From Thermus caldilimi (GTDB taxonomy: Bacteria > Deinococcota > Deinococci > Deinococcales > Thermaceae), in contig NZ_CP038452.1 of assembly GCF_004684245.1 (NCBI RefSeq), forward strand, positions 372,001-436,000: a stretch of DNA of 64,000 nt, read 5' to 3'. Positions within the stretch are counted from its first letter, which is position 1. Every line of letters starts with the position of its first letter. The position numbers were made by a program, and so were the translations under genes. The notes beneath the pieces were generated by a model, which saw nothing but the letters and a program-made list of their open reading frames with translations, had not been told where the DNA came from and ran no database searches. Shown here piece by piece: positions 33,954 through 42,365 of this stretch.

Positions 33954-34943
33954 TTACCGCTTGGGCACCCGGTCCACAAACTCATTGGTGTACGTGCGCT
34001 TGAGATCGATCCGGGCCCGGGCCACGTTGGGGTCAAAGGCGGAAAGCACCGTGAGGGGCCTCAGGGAAGCAGTGTCGCTGAAGCGCCCTGTGGGAGAGAA
34101 GGACTCCAGGGAGTTCCTGAGGACCTTGAGGTACAGGGCCCGGTCGCCTAGGAAGTACTCCTCCGGTAAGACGGCAGCGATTTCCTCAGGGGTTTTGCCC
34201 TGCATCCACCTCAGACCCCGCACCATGGCGTTCACCAGGCGCTGGGCGGTGTCGGGGTTCCGCTCCAACCAGGCCCGGGTGGTATAGAGGACGGCGGCCG
34301 GGTACTCCCCACCCAAAACCTCCCGGGTTCCCTTGGTGGAGCGGGTGTCCGCCAGTACCTTGATGAGGCCCCTTTCCTCCAGAAGGGTGATGGCGGGTTC
34401 CACATTGGAGATGGCGTCCACCTGGCGGTTTTGCACCGCGGCCACCGCTTGGGCCCCCACGGAAACCCCGATCACGGATACATCCGTGGGCTTGAGGCCG
34501 TTTTTCACCAGGAGGTAGTTGAGGAAGAAATGGGTGGAGCTTCCCGGAGCGGTGACCCCCACCTTCCTCCCCTTGAGGTCGGCGATGCTCCGCACCTGGT
34601 CTGCCAGGTCCGAGCGCACTCCCAGCACGATGGCCGGATAGCGCCCCACCTCCACGAAGGCCACGATGTCCCTGCCTTGGGCCTGCATCTGGATGGTGTG
34701 GTCGTAGTAGCCCATCACCACCTCCACGCTTCCCCCCACCAGGGCCTGGAGGGCCCTCGAGCCCGCCTGCAGGTCCTGGATCACCACGTCCAGGCCTTCT
34801 TCCTTGAAGTATCCCAGGCGCTCCACCACGGTGAGGGGCAGGTAGACCACGGCCGTCTTTCCTCCTACCCCCAGCACCACCCGCTTCTGGGCTAAGCCCG
34901 CCGCCAAAAGTAACACCAAAAGCGCTACAACCAGCCTCCTCAT
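33954..34943 (-). CDS. NMT1/SsuA-like ABC transporter substrate-binding protein
   Basis: A 329-residue exported protein with a signal peptide ending AGLAQ. VYLPLTVVERLGYFKEEGLD followed by QAGSRALQALVGGSVEVVMG is the classic NMT1/TauA/SsuA opening. IADLKGRKVGVTAPGSSTHF is the central ligand hinge. It is transcribed after its permease and ATPase genes in the same run. The family carries sulfonates, nitrate, pyrimidine precursors or aromatic acids; the ligand here is unknown. Confidence 0.9.
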   Translation of the reverse strand: MRRLVVALLVLLLAAGLAQKRVVLGVGGKTAVVYLPLTVVERLGYFKEEGLDVVIQDLQAGSRALQALVGGSVEVVMGYYDHTIQMQAQGRDIVAFVEVGRYPAIVLGVRSDLADQVRSIADLKGRKVGVTAPGSSTHFFLNYLLVKNGLKPTDVSVIGVSVGAQAVAAVQNRQVDAISNVEPAITLLEERGLIKVLADTRSTKGTREVLGGEYPAAVLYTTRAWLERNPDTAQRLVNAMVRGLRWMQGKTPEEIAAVLPEEYFLGDRALYLKVLRNSLESFSPTGRFSDTASLRPLTVLSAFDPNVARARIDLKRTYTNEFVDRVPKR

Positions 34944-34968
34944 ATTCCCTCCTTTCCTCTATTGACCG

Positions 34969-35736
34969 CTATTCCCCCTCCATTTTAGGGCGCCAACGGA
35001 CTAAACGCCCTTCCACTTGGCCCACCACGGCATCCAACAGCAACACGAAGACCATGAGCACCACCATGCCGGCGAAGACCCCGGTGGTGTCAAAGACCCC
35101 TTCCGCCTGGGCGATGACGTAACCCAGCCCAGCGGCGCTTCCCAGGTACTCCCCCACCACGGCCCCGATTACCGCGAAGCCGATGGAGGTCCTTAAGCTG
35201 GAGAAGATCCAGCTGGCGGCGGCCGGGAGGTATACATGGCGCAGCAGGTGGCCGGGCCTGGCTCCCAAGAGCCTGGCGTTTTGCAGGACCACAGGGCTTA
35301 CCTCCTTAACCCCCTGGTAGGTGTTGAAGAAGGCCACAAAGAAGACCAGGGTGACCCCTAGGGCTACCTTGGAGAGCACCCCCAGGCCGAACCAGAGGGT
35401 GAAGATGGGAGCCAAGACTACCCGAGGGATGGCGTTTAGGGCCTTGATGTAGGGGTCCAAGACCGCCGCCACGCTGGGGGCCAGGGCCAGCCAAAGCCCC
35501 AGGACCACCCCGAGCAGGGTTCCGAGGAAAAAGGCCAGGAGCATCTCCAGGGTGGTGATGTAAAGGTGCGGGTAGATCTCCCCGGTGCTGAACCAGCGCC
35601 AGACCCTCCCGGCGATCTCGGAGGGTTGGGAGAAGAAGAAGGGGTCCAGGCGGCCGGTCCTCGAGGCCCACTCCCACCAGGCGAGGAAGAGAAGGAGCAA
35701 CCCCACCTGCCAAAGCCGTAGCCTAAGCCCCCGCAT
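34969..35736 (-). CDS. TauC/SsuC-like ABC transporter permease
   Basis: A 255-residue inner-membrane protein with six hydrophobic segments. NARLLGARPGHLLRHVYLPA is the EAA-type loop that docks the ATPase, and FAVIGAVVGEYLGSAAGLGY is typical of the TauC group. It starts inside the end of the ATPase gene (14-bp overlap). Confidence 0.92.
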   Translation of the reverse strand: MRGLRLRLWQVGLLLLFLAWWEWASRTGRLDPFFFSQPSEIAGRVWRWFSTGEIYPHLYITTLEMLLAFFLGTLLGVVLGLWLALAPSVAAVLDPYIKALNAIPRVVLAPIFTLWFGLGVLSKVALGVTLVFFVAFFNTYQGVKEVSPVVLQNARLLGARPGHLLRHVYLPAAASWIFSSLRTSIGFAVIGAVVGEYLGSAAGLGYVIAQAEGVFDTTGVFAGMVVLMVFVLLLDAVVGQVEGRLVRWRPKMEGE

Positions 35737-36496
35737 GGGCCCGCATCACCTCCCCCCTTAGGAGCTCCCAGATCTCCCGGTGCAGGCGCAAGAACTCCGG
35801 GGTGAGCCGGATCTCCGCCACATCCCTGGGCCGGGGGAGGGGGATGGGGAACTCCCCGATGACCCGGGAGCGGGGCCCCGCCGACATGACCACCACCCGG
35901 TCGGAAAGGGCAATGGCTTCCTCCAGGTCGTGGGTGACGAAGAGCACGGTCTTGCGATCCTCCTGCCAGAGCCTGAGGAGCTCGTTTTCCATGAGCTGCC
36001 GCGTCTGCACGTCCAGGGCGGAAAAGGGCTCGTCCATGAGGAGGAGCCGGGGGTTGGCGATGAGTACCTGGGCCAGCCCCACCCGCTTGCGCATCCCCCC
36101 GGAAAGCTGGTGGGGATAGTGGCGGGGAAACCGCCCCAGCCCCACCTTCTCCAGCCAGGCCTGGGCCCTTTCCCGAGCCTCTTTCAAGCCCGCGCCCCGG
36201 AAGACCAAGGGCAGGGCCACGTTGTCCAGGGCGGTCTTCCAGGGCAGGATGGCGTCCTGCTGGAAAAGGTAGCCCGCCACCGGGTTCAACCCCCTAAGGG
36301 GCTTCCCTTCCAGGAGGACCTCCCCCTGGGTGGGGGCCAGAAGGCCTGCCGCCACGTTCAGGAGGGTGCTTTTCCCGCATCCCGTGGGGCCTACCAGGCT
36401 CACAAACTCCCCTGAGGCCAGGCGGAGGCTTACTCCTTCCACGGCCACATAGGAGCCAAAGGCCACGGAGACCTGCTTAAATTCCAGAAAGCTCAT
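35723..36496 (-). CDS. TauB/SsuB-like ABC transporter ATPase
   Basis: A 257-residue ATPase: VGPTGCGKSTLLN (Walker A), LFQQDAILPWKT (Q-loop), HQLSGGMRKRVGLAQVL (signature), LLLMDEPFSALD (Walker B) and VTHDLEEA (H-loop). These are the motifs of the nitrate/sulfonate/taurine subgroup. The 4-bp overlap with the AhpD-like gene upstream suggests they are co-translated. Confidence 0.94.
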   Translation of the reverse strand: MSFLEFKQVSVAFGSYVAVEGVSLRLASGEFVSLVGPTGCGKSTLLNVAAGLLAPTQGEVLLEGKPLRGLNPVAGYLFQQDAILPWKTALDNVALPLVFRGAGLKEARERAQAWLEKVGLGRFPRHYPHQLSGGMRKRVGLAQVLIANPRLLLMDEPFSALDVQTRQLMENELLRLWQEDRKTVLFVTHDLEEAIALSDRVVVMSAGPRSRVIGEFPIPLPRPRDVAEIRLTPEFLRLHREIWELLRGEVMRAHAGA

Positions 36497-37041
36497 GCGT
36501 AGTACTCGAGGTTGGGCTTAATGCCTAAAGCGTTGAGCAGGCGGTTGGTGAAGTTGAACATGGCTGCCACCTCGGCCGCCTCGAGGATGGCCTCATCGCT
36601 GAGACCCGCTTCCCTCAAGGGGGCGAGGTCCTCCTCGGTCATGGCGTGGTGCTGGTGCGTGACCTTGAGGGCAAACTCCACCAGGGCCCGCATCCTTTTA
36701 GGCATCTCCGCGCGGCGGGGGTTGGCGGCCAAAACCTCCGGGAGCACCCCATCCCCGGTGAGGTCCTTGAGGTAGCGCTTGTGGCTGGCCACGCAGTACT
36801 CGCACCGGTTCTCCCCGCTGATGGCCACGGCCATGGCTTCCCGCTCCTCCCGGGAGAGGAGGCCTTCCCCCCGCATAAGGGTGTCGTAGTACCGGAACCA
36901 GAGGAGAAACCTGGGGCTCAGGGCAAAGGCCCGGGCCACATTGGGAACAAAGCCCGTCTTCTCCCGGAACCGGGCGAACAGCTCCTGGACCTCCGGGCTC
37001 AACTCCTCATCCCCAGGGATGCGGAGCCAGGAGATCACCAT
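36493..37041 (-). CDS. AhpD-like peroxidase-related carboxymuconolactone decarboxylase family protein
   Basis: A 182-residue all-helical protein with the redox motif ENRCEYCVASHKRYL (CxxC plus following His) near residue 80, the hallmark of AhpD-type alkylhydroperoxidases. The N-terminal ELSPEVQELFARFREKTGFV and C-terminal NFTNRLLNALGI match the uncharacterised peroxidase-related subgroup. It overlaps the cyclase gene by 7 bp and the ATPase gene by 4 bp, so it is translationally tied to an uptake system. Redox protection or a lactonase-like step are both possible. Confidence 0.88.
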   Translation of the reverse strand: MVISWLRIPGDEELSPEVQELFARFREKTGFVPNVARAFALSPRFLLWFRYYDTLMRGEGLLSREEREAMAVAISGENRCEYCVASHKRYLKDLTGDGVLPEVLAANPRRAEMPKRMRALVEFALKVTHQHHAMTEEDLAPLREAGLSDEAILEAAEVAAMFNFTNRLLNALGIKPNLEYYA

Positions 37042-37844
37042 ACCGCCACCGCCCGCACGGGCCCTCCGGAGGCCCCCCGGTGCTTGGGGGCCCCCACGAA
37101 GATGAGGGTCCCGGCGGGAGGCACCTGGGCCAGGTTGGCCAGGTTTTCCAGGCCGTATTTCCCCGCGCCCAGGAGGGTCACGTGGGCCTTGAAGTCCTTG
37201 GAGGGGCCAAAGTCCAGGGAGAGGGTATCCACCCCTACCCCCACGATCTCCCGCTCCCGCACCAGAAACTCTGCCGCCTCCGGGGAGAAGCCGGGGAAGT
37301 GAAGGGTGCCCGTGGCGTCCTGGTTCAAAAAAGCCTTGGGGTCGCGCCAGCGGGCTTCCCAGCCGGAGTGCATGGCCACCAGGGCTCCTTTGGGCAGGCG
37401 GCCGTGCTGGCGCTCGTAGGCCAGGATGTCGTCTACGGTCACCTGGGCATCCGGGTTGCGGGCGGCCTTCTCGTGGATGTGGATCACGGCCAGGGGAGCG
37501 ATGAGGGTTTCCACGGGCAGTTTTTCCGCGGTGAGCCCCCTTTCCGCGAAGTGGGCGGGGGCGTCCATATGGGTTCCCGAGTGCTCCCAGAAATCGATGC
37601 GGTTGCCGTAGTACCCGTTCTGCCGTACCGTGACCAGCGTGGTGATGCGCATGGGTTCAGCCCCGGGGAAGAGGGGGATCTCCGGGGAGAGCTCGTGGGT
37701 GAGGTCCACCGCCCGGCTAAAGGCCTTGCCCTGTACTTGTGCCTGGGCCACGGCTCGGCTAGCAAGAAGCCCCAGGCCCGCGCCCAACAGGGCCCTGCGG
37801 GAAATCTGCTTGGCCACTTCCTCCATCACCAGAGGGGCACACAT
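37035..37844 (-). CDS. Tat-exported cyclase family (kynurenine-formamidase-like) hydrolase
   Basis: A 269-residue protein with a twin-arginine signal: KQISRRALLGAGLGLLASRA, cleaved near AVAQA. The metal motif HSGTHMDAPAHF is the HxGTHxDxPxH signature of the cyclase/formamidase family. DLTHELSPEIPLFPGAEP and GVGVDTLSLDFGPSKDFKAH also match. It would act in the periplasm on an amide or ester. The ATG at 37844 is chosen for AGGAGG upstream; the longer frame lacks one. It heads the segment that includes the AhpD-like gene and the TauABC-like importer, so its product may be the imported compound (inference). Confidence 0.9.
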   Translation of the reverse strand: MCAPLVMEEVAKQISRRALLGAGLGLLASRAVAQAQVQGKAFSRAVDLTHELSPEIPLFPGAEPMRITTLVTVRQNGYYGNRIDFWEHSGTHMDAPAHFAERGLTAEKLPVETLIAPLAVIHIHEKAARNPDAQVTVDDILAYERQHGRLPKGALVAMHSGWEARWRDPKAFLNQDATGTLHFPGFSPEAAEFLVREREIVGVGVDTLSLDFGPSKDFKAHVTLLGAGKYGLENLANLAQVPPAGTLIFVGAPKHRGASGGPVRAVAVW

Positions 37845-37900
37845 GGTTTCCTCCTTTGTCAGGGGCAAGTTACCACGGGCCTGCAAAGGTATGCAAGCCC

Positions 37901-38697
37901 CTAACGCCGGGGGTCCAGGCGGTCCCGGAGGCCGTCTCCCAGGAGGTTAAAGCCCAAGACGGCCAGGGAAAGGGCCAACCCGGGAACCAGGGCGGGATAG
38001 GGGGAAAGGGGAAGGAAGCTTTGGGCTTCCCGGAGCATCCGGCCGAGGCTTGGGTTTGGGGGCTGGACGCCAAGGCCCAGGTAGGAGAGGGCGGCCTCGG
38101 CCAGGAGGGCGGCGGCGAAGGCCAGGCTGGCCTGGACCAGGAGGGGTCCCAGGAGGTTGGGGAGGAGGTGGCGGCGCATCACCCAGCCCGGAGGGGCTCC
38201 CAGGGCCAAAGCAGCTTCCACAAAGGGGGCGGCCTTAAGGGCCATGGCCCCGGCCCGGGCCACCCGGAAGAAGGCGGGAACCATGGAAAGCCCCACGGCC
38301 AGCATGCTGCTGTAGATCCCGGGGCCCATGAGGGCGGCGAGAAGAAGGGCAAGGAGCAGGCCCGGAAGAGCATAGAGGGCCTCCATGAGGAGGCTTAACG
38401 CCCCGTCCCAGTGCCGGCCCAGGTATCCCGCAAGAAGGCCTGCGGCCACGCCCAGGGTAAAACCCACGGAAACGGCGATGCCCCCCACCAGTAGGGCATT
38501 CCTAGCCCCGTGGAGGAGGCGGGCCAGGAGGTCCCGGCCCAAGGGGTCGGTGCCCAAGGGATGGGTGGGGGAAGGGGGGCGAGGCGGTGGAGGAAGTCGG
38601 GGGCGTTGGGGTCCACGGGGTAGAGGAAGGAGGCTAGGGCCATGAGGAGGAAGAGGCCCACCAGGAGGTTTCCCAGGAGGAGGCTTGGGCTACGCAT
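37901..38697 (-). pseudogene. Dipeptide ABC transporter permease (DppC type), frameshifted as sequenced
   Basis: The ATG at 38697 starts LLLGNLLVGLFLLMALASFL and reads to FLHRLAP, then leaves the family frame. The conserved DppC continuation HPLGTDPLGRDLLARLLHGA lies one frame over and runs to 37901. The coding strand has six C at 38574-38579; seven restore a 265-residue permease reading LAPPSPTHPLGTD. Downstream it has the EAA loop ALALGAPPGWVMRRHLLPNL. It overlaps dppB by 8 bp. Confidence 0.87.
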
Positions 38698-39625
38698 ACG
38701 CCACCCGCGGGTCCAAGAGGCCGTAGAGGAGGTCCACCAGGAGGTTGAAGAGGACGATGAGGGCGGCCATGACCAGCACCAGGCCCTGGAGGAGAGGGTA
38801 GTCGCGGGCCTCGAGGGCCGTCAGGGCCAGGCTTCCCATGCCCGGCAGGGCGAAGACCACCTCCACCACCACCGCCCCGGTAAGGAGGAACCCTCCCTCC
38901 AAGCCCAGCACGGTGATCAGGGGAAGGCTTGCGGGCTTCAGGGCGTGCTTGATGAGCACCCAGGTCTCGGGGACCCCCTTGGCCCGGGCGGTGCGGATGT
39001 AGTCCTGGCCCATCACCTCTAGGAGGCTTCCTCGGGCCATACGGAAGAGGATGGCTGCCCGGGAAAGGGTCAGGGTGAGGGCGGGGAGGGAAAGGTGGCG
39101 GAGGGCTTCCCATGGATGGGAAAACCCTGGGAAGCCGCTGGCGGGGAAAAGGGGCAGGTGCACCGCCAGGGCGTAGAGGAGGACCACCCCCAGAAAGAAG
39201 GTGGGCACGGATTGCAAAAAGGCCATAAGGCCGCTTAGGGCCAGGTCGCAAAGGGGAAACCTAAGGGCTAGAAGGGCCAGGGGTAAGGCCAGGAAAAGGG
39301 CGCCGCCAAGCCCCAGGAAGACGAGGCCCAGGGTGAGGGGGATCCGCTCGCCCAGGAGTTCGCCCACGGGCTTTCCGTAGCGGATGGACTCCCCTAGGTC
39401 TAAGCGGAGGGTGCGGGTGAGCCAGTCCGCATAGCGTTCCCAGGGGGGCCTGTCCAGGCCAAGGGCGCGTTCCAGGGCCTGCCGGGCAGCTGGCGAAGCC
39501 TCTAGGCCCAGGATGGCCTGCACCGGGTCCCCTGGGAGGAGGAGGAGGAAGGCGAAGACCAGGGTGGAGGCCAGCCAAAGGGTGGCTAGGGCCAGGAGGA
39601 CCCGCCTCAGGAGGAAGCTTCGCAT
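38690..39625 (-). CDS. Dipeptide ABC transporter permease (DppB type)
   Basis: A 311-residue permease with six membrane segments. DLGESIRYGKPVGELLGERIPLT is replaced by the equivalent DppB loop after the first helix, and YIRTARAKGVPETWVLIKHA is the EAA coupling motif. DLLYGLLDPRVAY is the typical C-terminus. It starts one base after the binding-protein stop. Confidence 0.92.
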   Translation of the reverse strand: MRSFLLRRVLLALATLWLASTLVFAFLLLLPGDPVQAILGLEASPAARQALERALGLDRPPWERYADWLTRTLRLDLGESIRYGKPVGELLGERIPLTLGLVFLGLGGALFLALPLALLALRFPLCDLALSGLMAFLQSVPTFFLGVVLLYALAVHLPLFPASGFPGFSHPWEALRHLSLPALTLTLSRAAILFRMARGSLLEVMGQDYIRTARAKGVPETWVLIKHALKPASLPLITVLGLEGGFLLTGAVVVEVVFALPGMGSLALTALEARDYPLLQGLVLVMAALIVLFNLLVDLLYGLLDPRVAYA

Positions 39626-41110
39626 CTAGCGGTTCAAGTACACCCGGGTCACGTTGAGGCTCGGGGTGGGCTGGTTCTGCCACCAGCCCATGACCTCCTT
39701 GCGCATGGCGGCGATGTAGGGGGCGTTCATCACCCAGAGGTTCACCGCATCCTGGGCGAGAAGGCGCTGCATCTCCTTCATGATCTCGCAGGCCCGCTTG
39801 GGGTCGGGGGTGCGCAGGTACCTGGTGTAGAGGTCGCGGAAGCGGGGGGAGTCGTAGCGGAAGTAATAATTGGGGTTGGCGTAGATGCCGATGTCGTGAG
39901 GCTCGGAGTGGCCGATGATGGTCATCTGGTAGTCGGCTCCTCGGAAGACCCTGGAAAGCCAGGTGGCCCATTCCACCACCTCCAGCCGCGCTTGGACCCC
40001 GATCTGGGAAAGCTGGGCAGCGATGGCTTCCCCAAGCCGCCTCTCGTAGGGGTAAGGGGCGGCTAGGGTGAAGGTGAAGCGCAAGGGGTTATTGGGTCCG
40101 TAGCCGGCCTCTTGCAAAAGGGCCCGGGCTTTGGCGGGGTCGTAGGGGTAGTAGCCGGAAAGATCCTCGTAGCAACTCTCCCCTGGGGAGCGGTGGCTGC
40201 CGATGGGGGTGCCAAAGCCCAGCATCACCCCCTCCACCAGGGCCTTTTTGTCCACGGCATGCTGGATGGCCCGCCGTACCCGGATGTCGTTGAAGGGGGG
40301 GCGACTGTTGTTCATGCCCACGGTGATCTCCGTGGTGGTAAAGCCCGTGATCACCTTGAAGTTGGGATCCCGCTGGAGCACCAGGGCGTTTTCCGGGCTC
40401 ACCCCGAGGCCGATCACCTGGATGTCCCCCGCCCGCAAGGCGGCAAGCTGGGCGTTTGGATCCGGCAGGAAACGGAAGAAGACCCGGTCCAGATAGGGAA
40501 GGCCGGGCTCATAGTATCCTTCAAACCGCTCCAGCCTCACCCCAACCCCCCGCTCCCAGGCCACGAAGCGGAAGGGTCCGGTTCCAATGGGCTGGGTTTT
40601 CTGTTCCTCCACCCTGCCCTTGGGGCCGATCACGGAATCGGGGCGGGCCAGGTTGAAGAGGAAGTCCTGGTTGGGCTGGCGCAGGCGGAAGACCACGGTG
40701 TAGGGGTCCTTGGCCTCCACGCTCTGGATGTCCTGGTAGTACTCGGGGTGGGTGTGGCCAGACTTGGGATCCCGGGCGCGGTTGAACTTAAAGACCACGT
40801 CCTCGGCGGTGAAGGGGGCACCGTTGTGGAAACGAACCCCCCGGCGCAGGTGGAAGGTCCAGGTGAGGCTGGAAGGGCTTCCTTGCCAGCGCTCGGCCAA
40901 GGCGGGGACGATCTCCCCCTTCTCGTTGAGCTTCACCAGCCCCTGGAGGACGTTGTCGTAGAGCATGCGGGGAATCTCCTGGCTGGTGGAGGCCGTGGGA
41001 TCCAGGACAGGAGGCTCGGCCAGGATCGCCACCCTAAGCTCTCCTCCTTTGGGCTGGGCCAGGGCAAAGCTCAGGCCCAGCAGAAGGAACCACGCCAACC
41101 GCTTCTTCAT
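39626..41110 (-). CDS. Dipeptide/oligopeptide ABC transporter substrate-binding protein
   Basis: A 494-residue SBP_bac_5 protein with a signal peptide ending FALAQ. PPVLDPTASTSQEIPRMLYD, LRRGVRFHNGAPFTAEDVVF and RRAIQHAVDKKALVEGVMLG are family hallmarks. The ATG at 41110 is preceded by GGGAGGGAAG. A long upstream extension of the frame is not coding. It lies between an M20 amidohydrolase and DppB/DppC, so it probably brings in peptides or N-acyl compounds processed by that enzyme. Confidence 0.92.
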   Translation of the reverse strand: MKKRLAWFLLLGLSFALAQPKGGELRVAILAEPPVLDPTASTSQEIPRMLYDNVLQGLVKLNEKGEIVPALAERWQGSPSSLTWTFHLRRGVRFHNGAPFTAEDVVFKFNRARDPKSGHTHPEYYQDIQSVEAKDPYTVVFRLRQPNQDFLFNLARPDSVIGPKGRVEEQKTQPIGTGPFRFVAWERGVGVRLERFEGYYEPGLPYLDRVFFRFLPDPNAQLAALRAGDIQVIGLGVSPENALVLQRDPNFKVITGFTTTEITVGMNNSRPPFNDIRVRRAIQHAVDKKALVEGVMLGFGTPIGSHRSPGESCYEDLSGYYPYDPAKARALLQEAGYGPNNPLRFTFTLAAPYPYERRLGEAIAAQLSQIGVQARLEVVEWATWLSRVFRGADYQMTIIGHSEPHDIGIYANPNYYFRYDSPRFRDLYTRYLRTPDPKRACEIMKEMQRLLAQDAVNLWVMNAPYIAAMRKEVMGWWQNQPTPSLNVTRVYLNR

Positions 41111-41148
41111 GTCTTCCCTCCCTTTCCCCATACTATGCCCAAAGGCAC

Positions 41149-42306
41149 TTACCCCAGATAGAGCACCGCCAAGGCGGCGTAAACCCGGGCTGCCTGGACA
41201 ACTTCCCTCAGGTCCACCCACTCGTCCACCTGGTGGGGCAGGGTTTTCCCCCCAGGGCCCATGACCACCACGGGAAGACCCGCCCATGCCTGGAGGAAGG
41301 TGCCGTCCGTGGCCCCGGGTACCCCGCCGTGGCGCACGGGAAGGCCGAGAAGCCTTAGGGCTTCCTCCGCTGCCTGCACCAAAGGATCCTCCCTGGGGGT
41401 CTCCACGGGGGGGCGGTCCTCCAGGACCTCCACCTGGGTTCCCGCCAGGGCCTGGATCCTGGCCACCAACTCCTCGTGGTCCAACCCCGGCACGGTGCGC
41501 ACGTCCATGGCCACCTCCGCTTCGGCGGGGATAACGTTGAGCTGCCCCTCCCCGGCGGTGGCCAGGATGCGGGTGGGGGTGAGGTAGGGAAGGCCCAGGA
41601 AGGGGTGGGAATGGACTTCCTGAAGCTCCCGTTGGAGGCCTTCCAGCTCGAGGATGAAGCGAGCCGCCTTGGGTATAGGGTTTTCCCCGGCGTAGGGCAT
41701 GGCCCCGTGGGCCATGCGTCCGGGAAAGCGGAGGAATAGGCGCAGGGCTCCCTTCTGCCAGAGGCAGACCTCCATGGCCTCAGGCTCGGCCACCAAGGCA
41801 CCACGGAAGCCTCGCGCCAGCCCTCCTCTCACGAAGGCCTTCACCCCCAGCATCATTCCCTCCTCATCGGCCAAAGCGGCGAGGCGTAGGGGGTACCGGG
41901 GCTGGCCTAGGGCTCGCTTCACCGCCAGCAGGGCTCCTATCAAGGCGGCGAGGCCTCCCTTCATGTCGCAGGCTCCTCGGCCGTACAGCCTGCCTCCCTC
42001 CACCACCCCTTCGTAGGGAGGGTAGCGCCATAGGCTTTCTGGGCCGGGGGTGACCACATCGGTGTGCCCCTCGAGGATCAACCCCCCCTCCCCCTCCCCC
42101 AGGTCCACAACCAGATTGGGCCGGCCCAAAGCTGCTTCCTGCCGGAAGGGGCGGAAACCCCGCTCCCTCAGGTACTCCTCCAGGAAGGCCACCACCCCCT
42201 CTTCCCCGGGTCCGGGATAGTGGCTTGGAATCCGCACCAGGGCTCTTAGGAGCTCCACCACTTCCTTCTCGTCCACCGCTTCCGCCGCCAGGAGGGCCTT
42301 TTCCAT
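41149..42306 (-). CDS. M20 family metallopeptidase/amidohydrolase (ArgE/DapE-like)
   Basis: A 385-residue zinc enzyme. The metal and catalytic residues are in LEGHTDVVTPG (first His, catalytic Asp), YGRGACDMKGG (bridging Asp) and LAALADEEGM (catalytic Glu pair). The dimerisation domain (about 180-290) has MAHGAMPYAGENP. The exact substrate (acetylornithine, succinyl-DAP, carbamoyl or dipeptide) cannot be set. It heads the minus-strand array with a perfect TATAAT -10 upstream, and its neighbour is a peptide ABC importer. Confidence 0.88.
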   Translation of the reverse strand: MEKALLAAEAVDEKEVVELLRALVRIPSHYPGPGEEGVVAFLEEYLRERGFRPFRQEAALGRPNLVVDLGEGEGGLILEGHTDVVTPGPESLWRYPPYEGVVEGGRLYGRGACDMKGGLAALIGALLAVKRALGQPRYPLRLAALADEEGMMLGVKAFVRGGLARGFRGALVAEPEAMEVCLWQKGALRLFLRFPGRMAHGAMPYAGENPIPKAARFILELEGLQRELQEVHSHPFLGLPYLTPTRILATAGEGQLNVIPAEAEVAMDVRTVPGLDHEELVARIQALAGTQVEVLEDRPPVETPREDPLVQAAEEALRLLGLPVRHGGVPGATDGTFLQAWAGLPVVVMGPGGKTLPHQVDEWVDLREVVQAARVYAALAVLYLG

Positions 42307-42324
42307 ATGGAGTTCCCGAGGGGG

Positions 42325-42339
42325 ATTATACCGCGGTAT
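42325..42339. promoter_or_regulatory. 12-bp palindrome over the M20 -10 element
   Basis: ATACCGCGGTAT (42328-42339) is a perfect palindrome in the 59-bp gap between the M20 gene and the SDR gene. On the minus strand TATAAT (42325-42330) is a consensus -10 about 20 bp before the M20 ATG. The palindrome overlaps it, so a dimeric regulator could control both divergent genes. Confidence 0.5.
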
Positions 42340-42365
42340 GCTGGCCTAAACGAAAGGAGGTGGCG

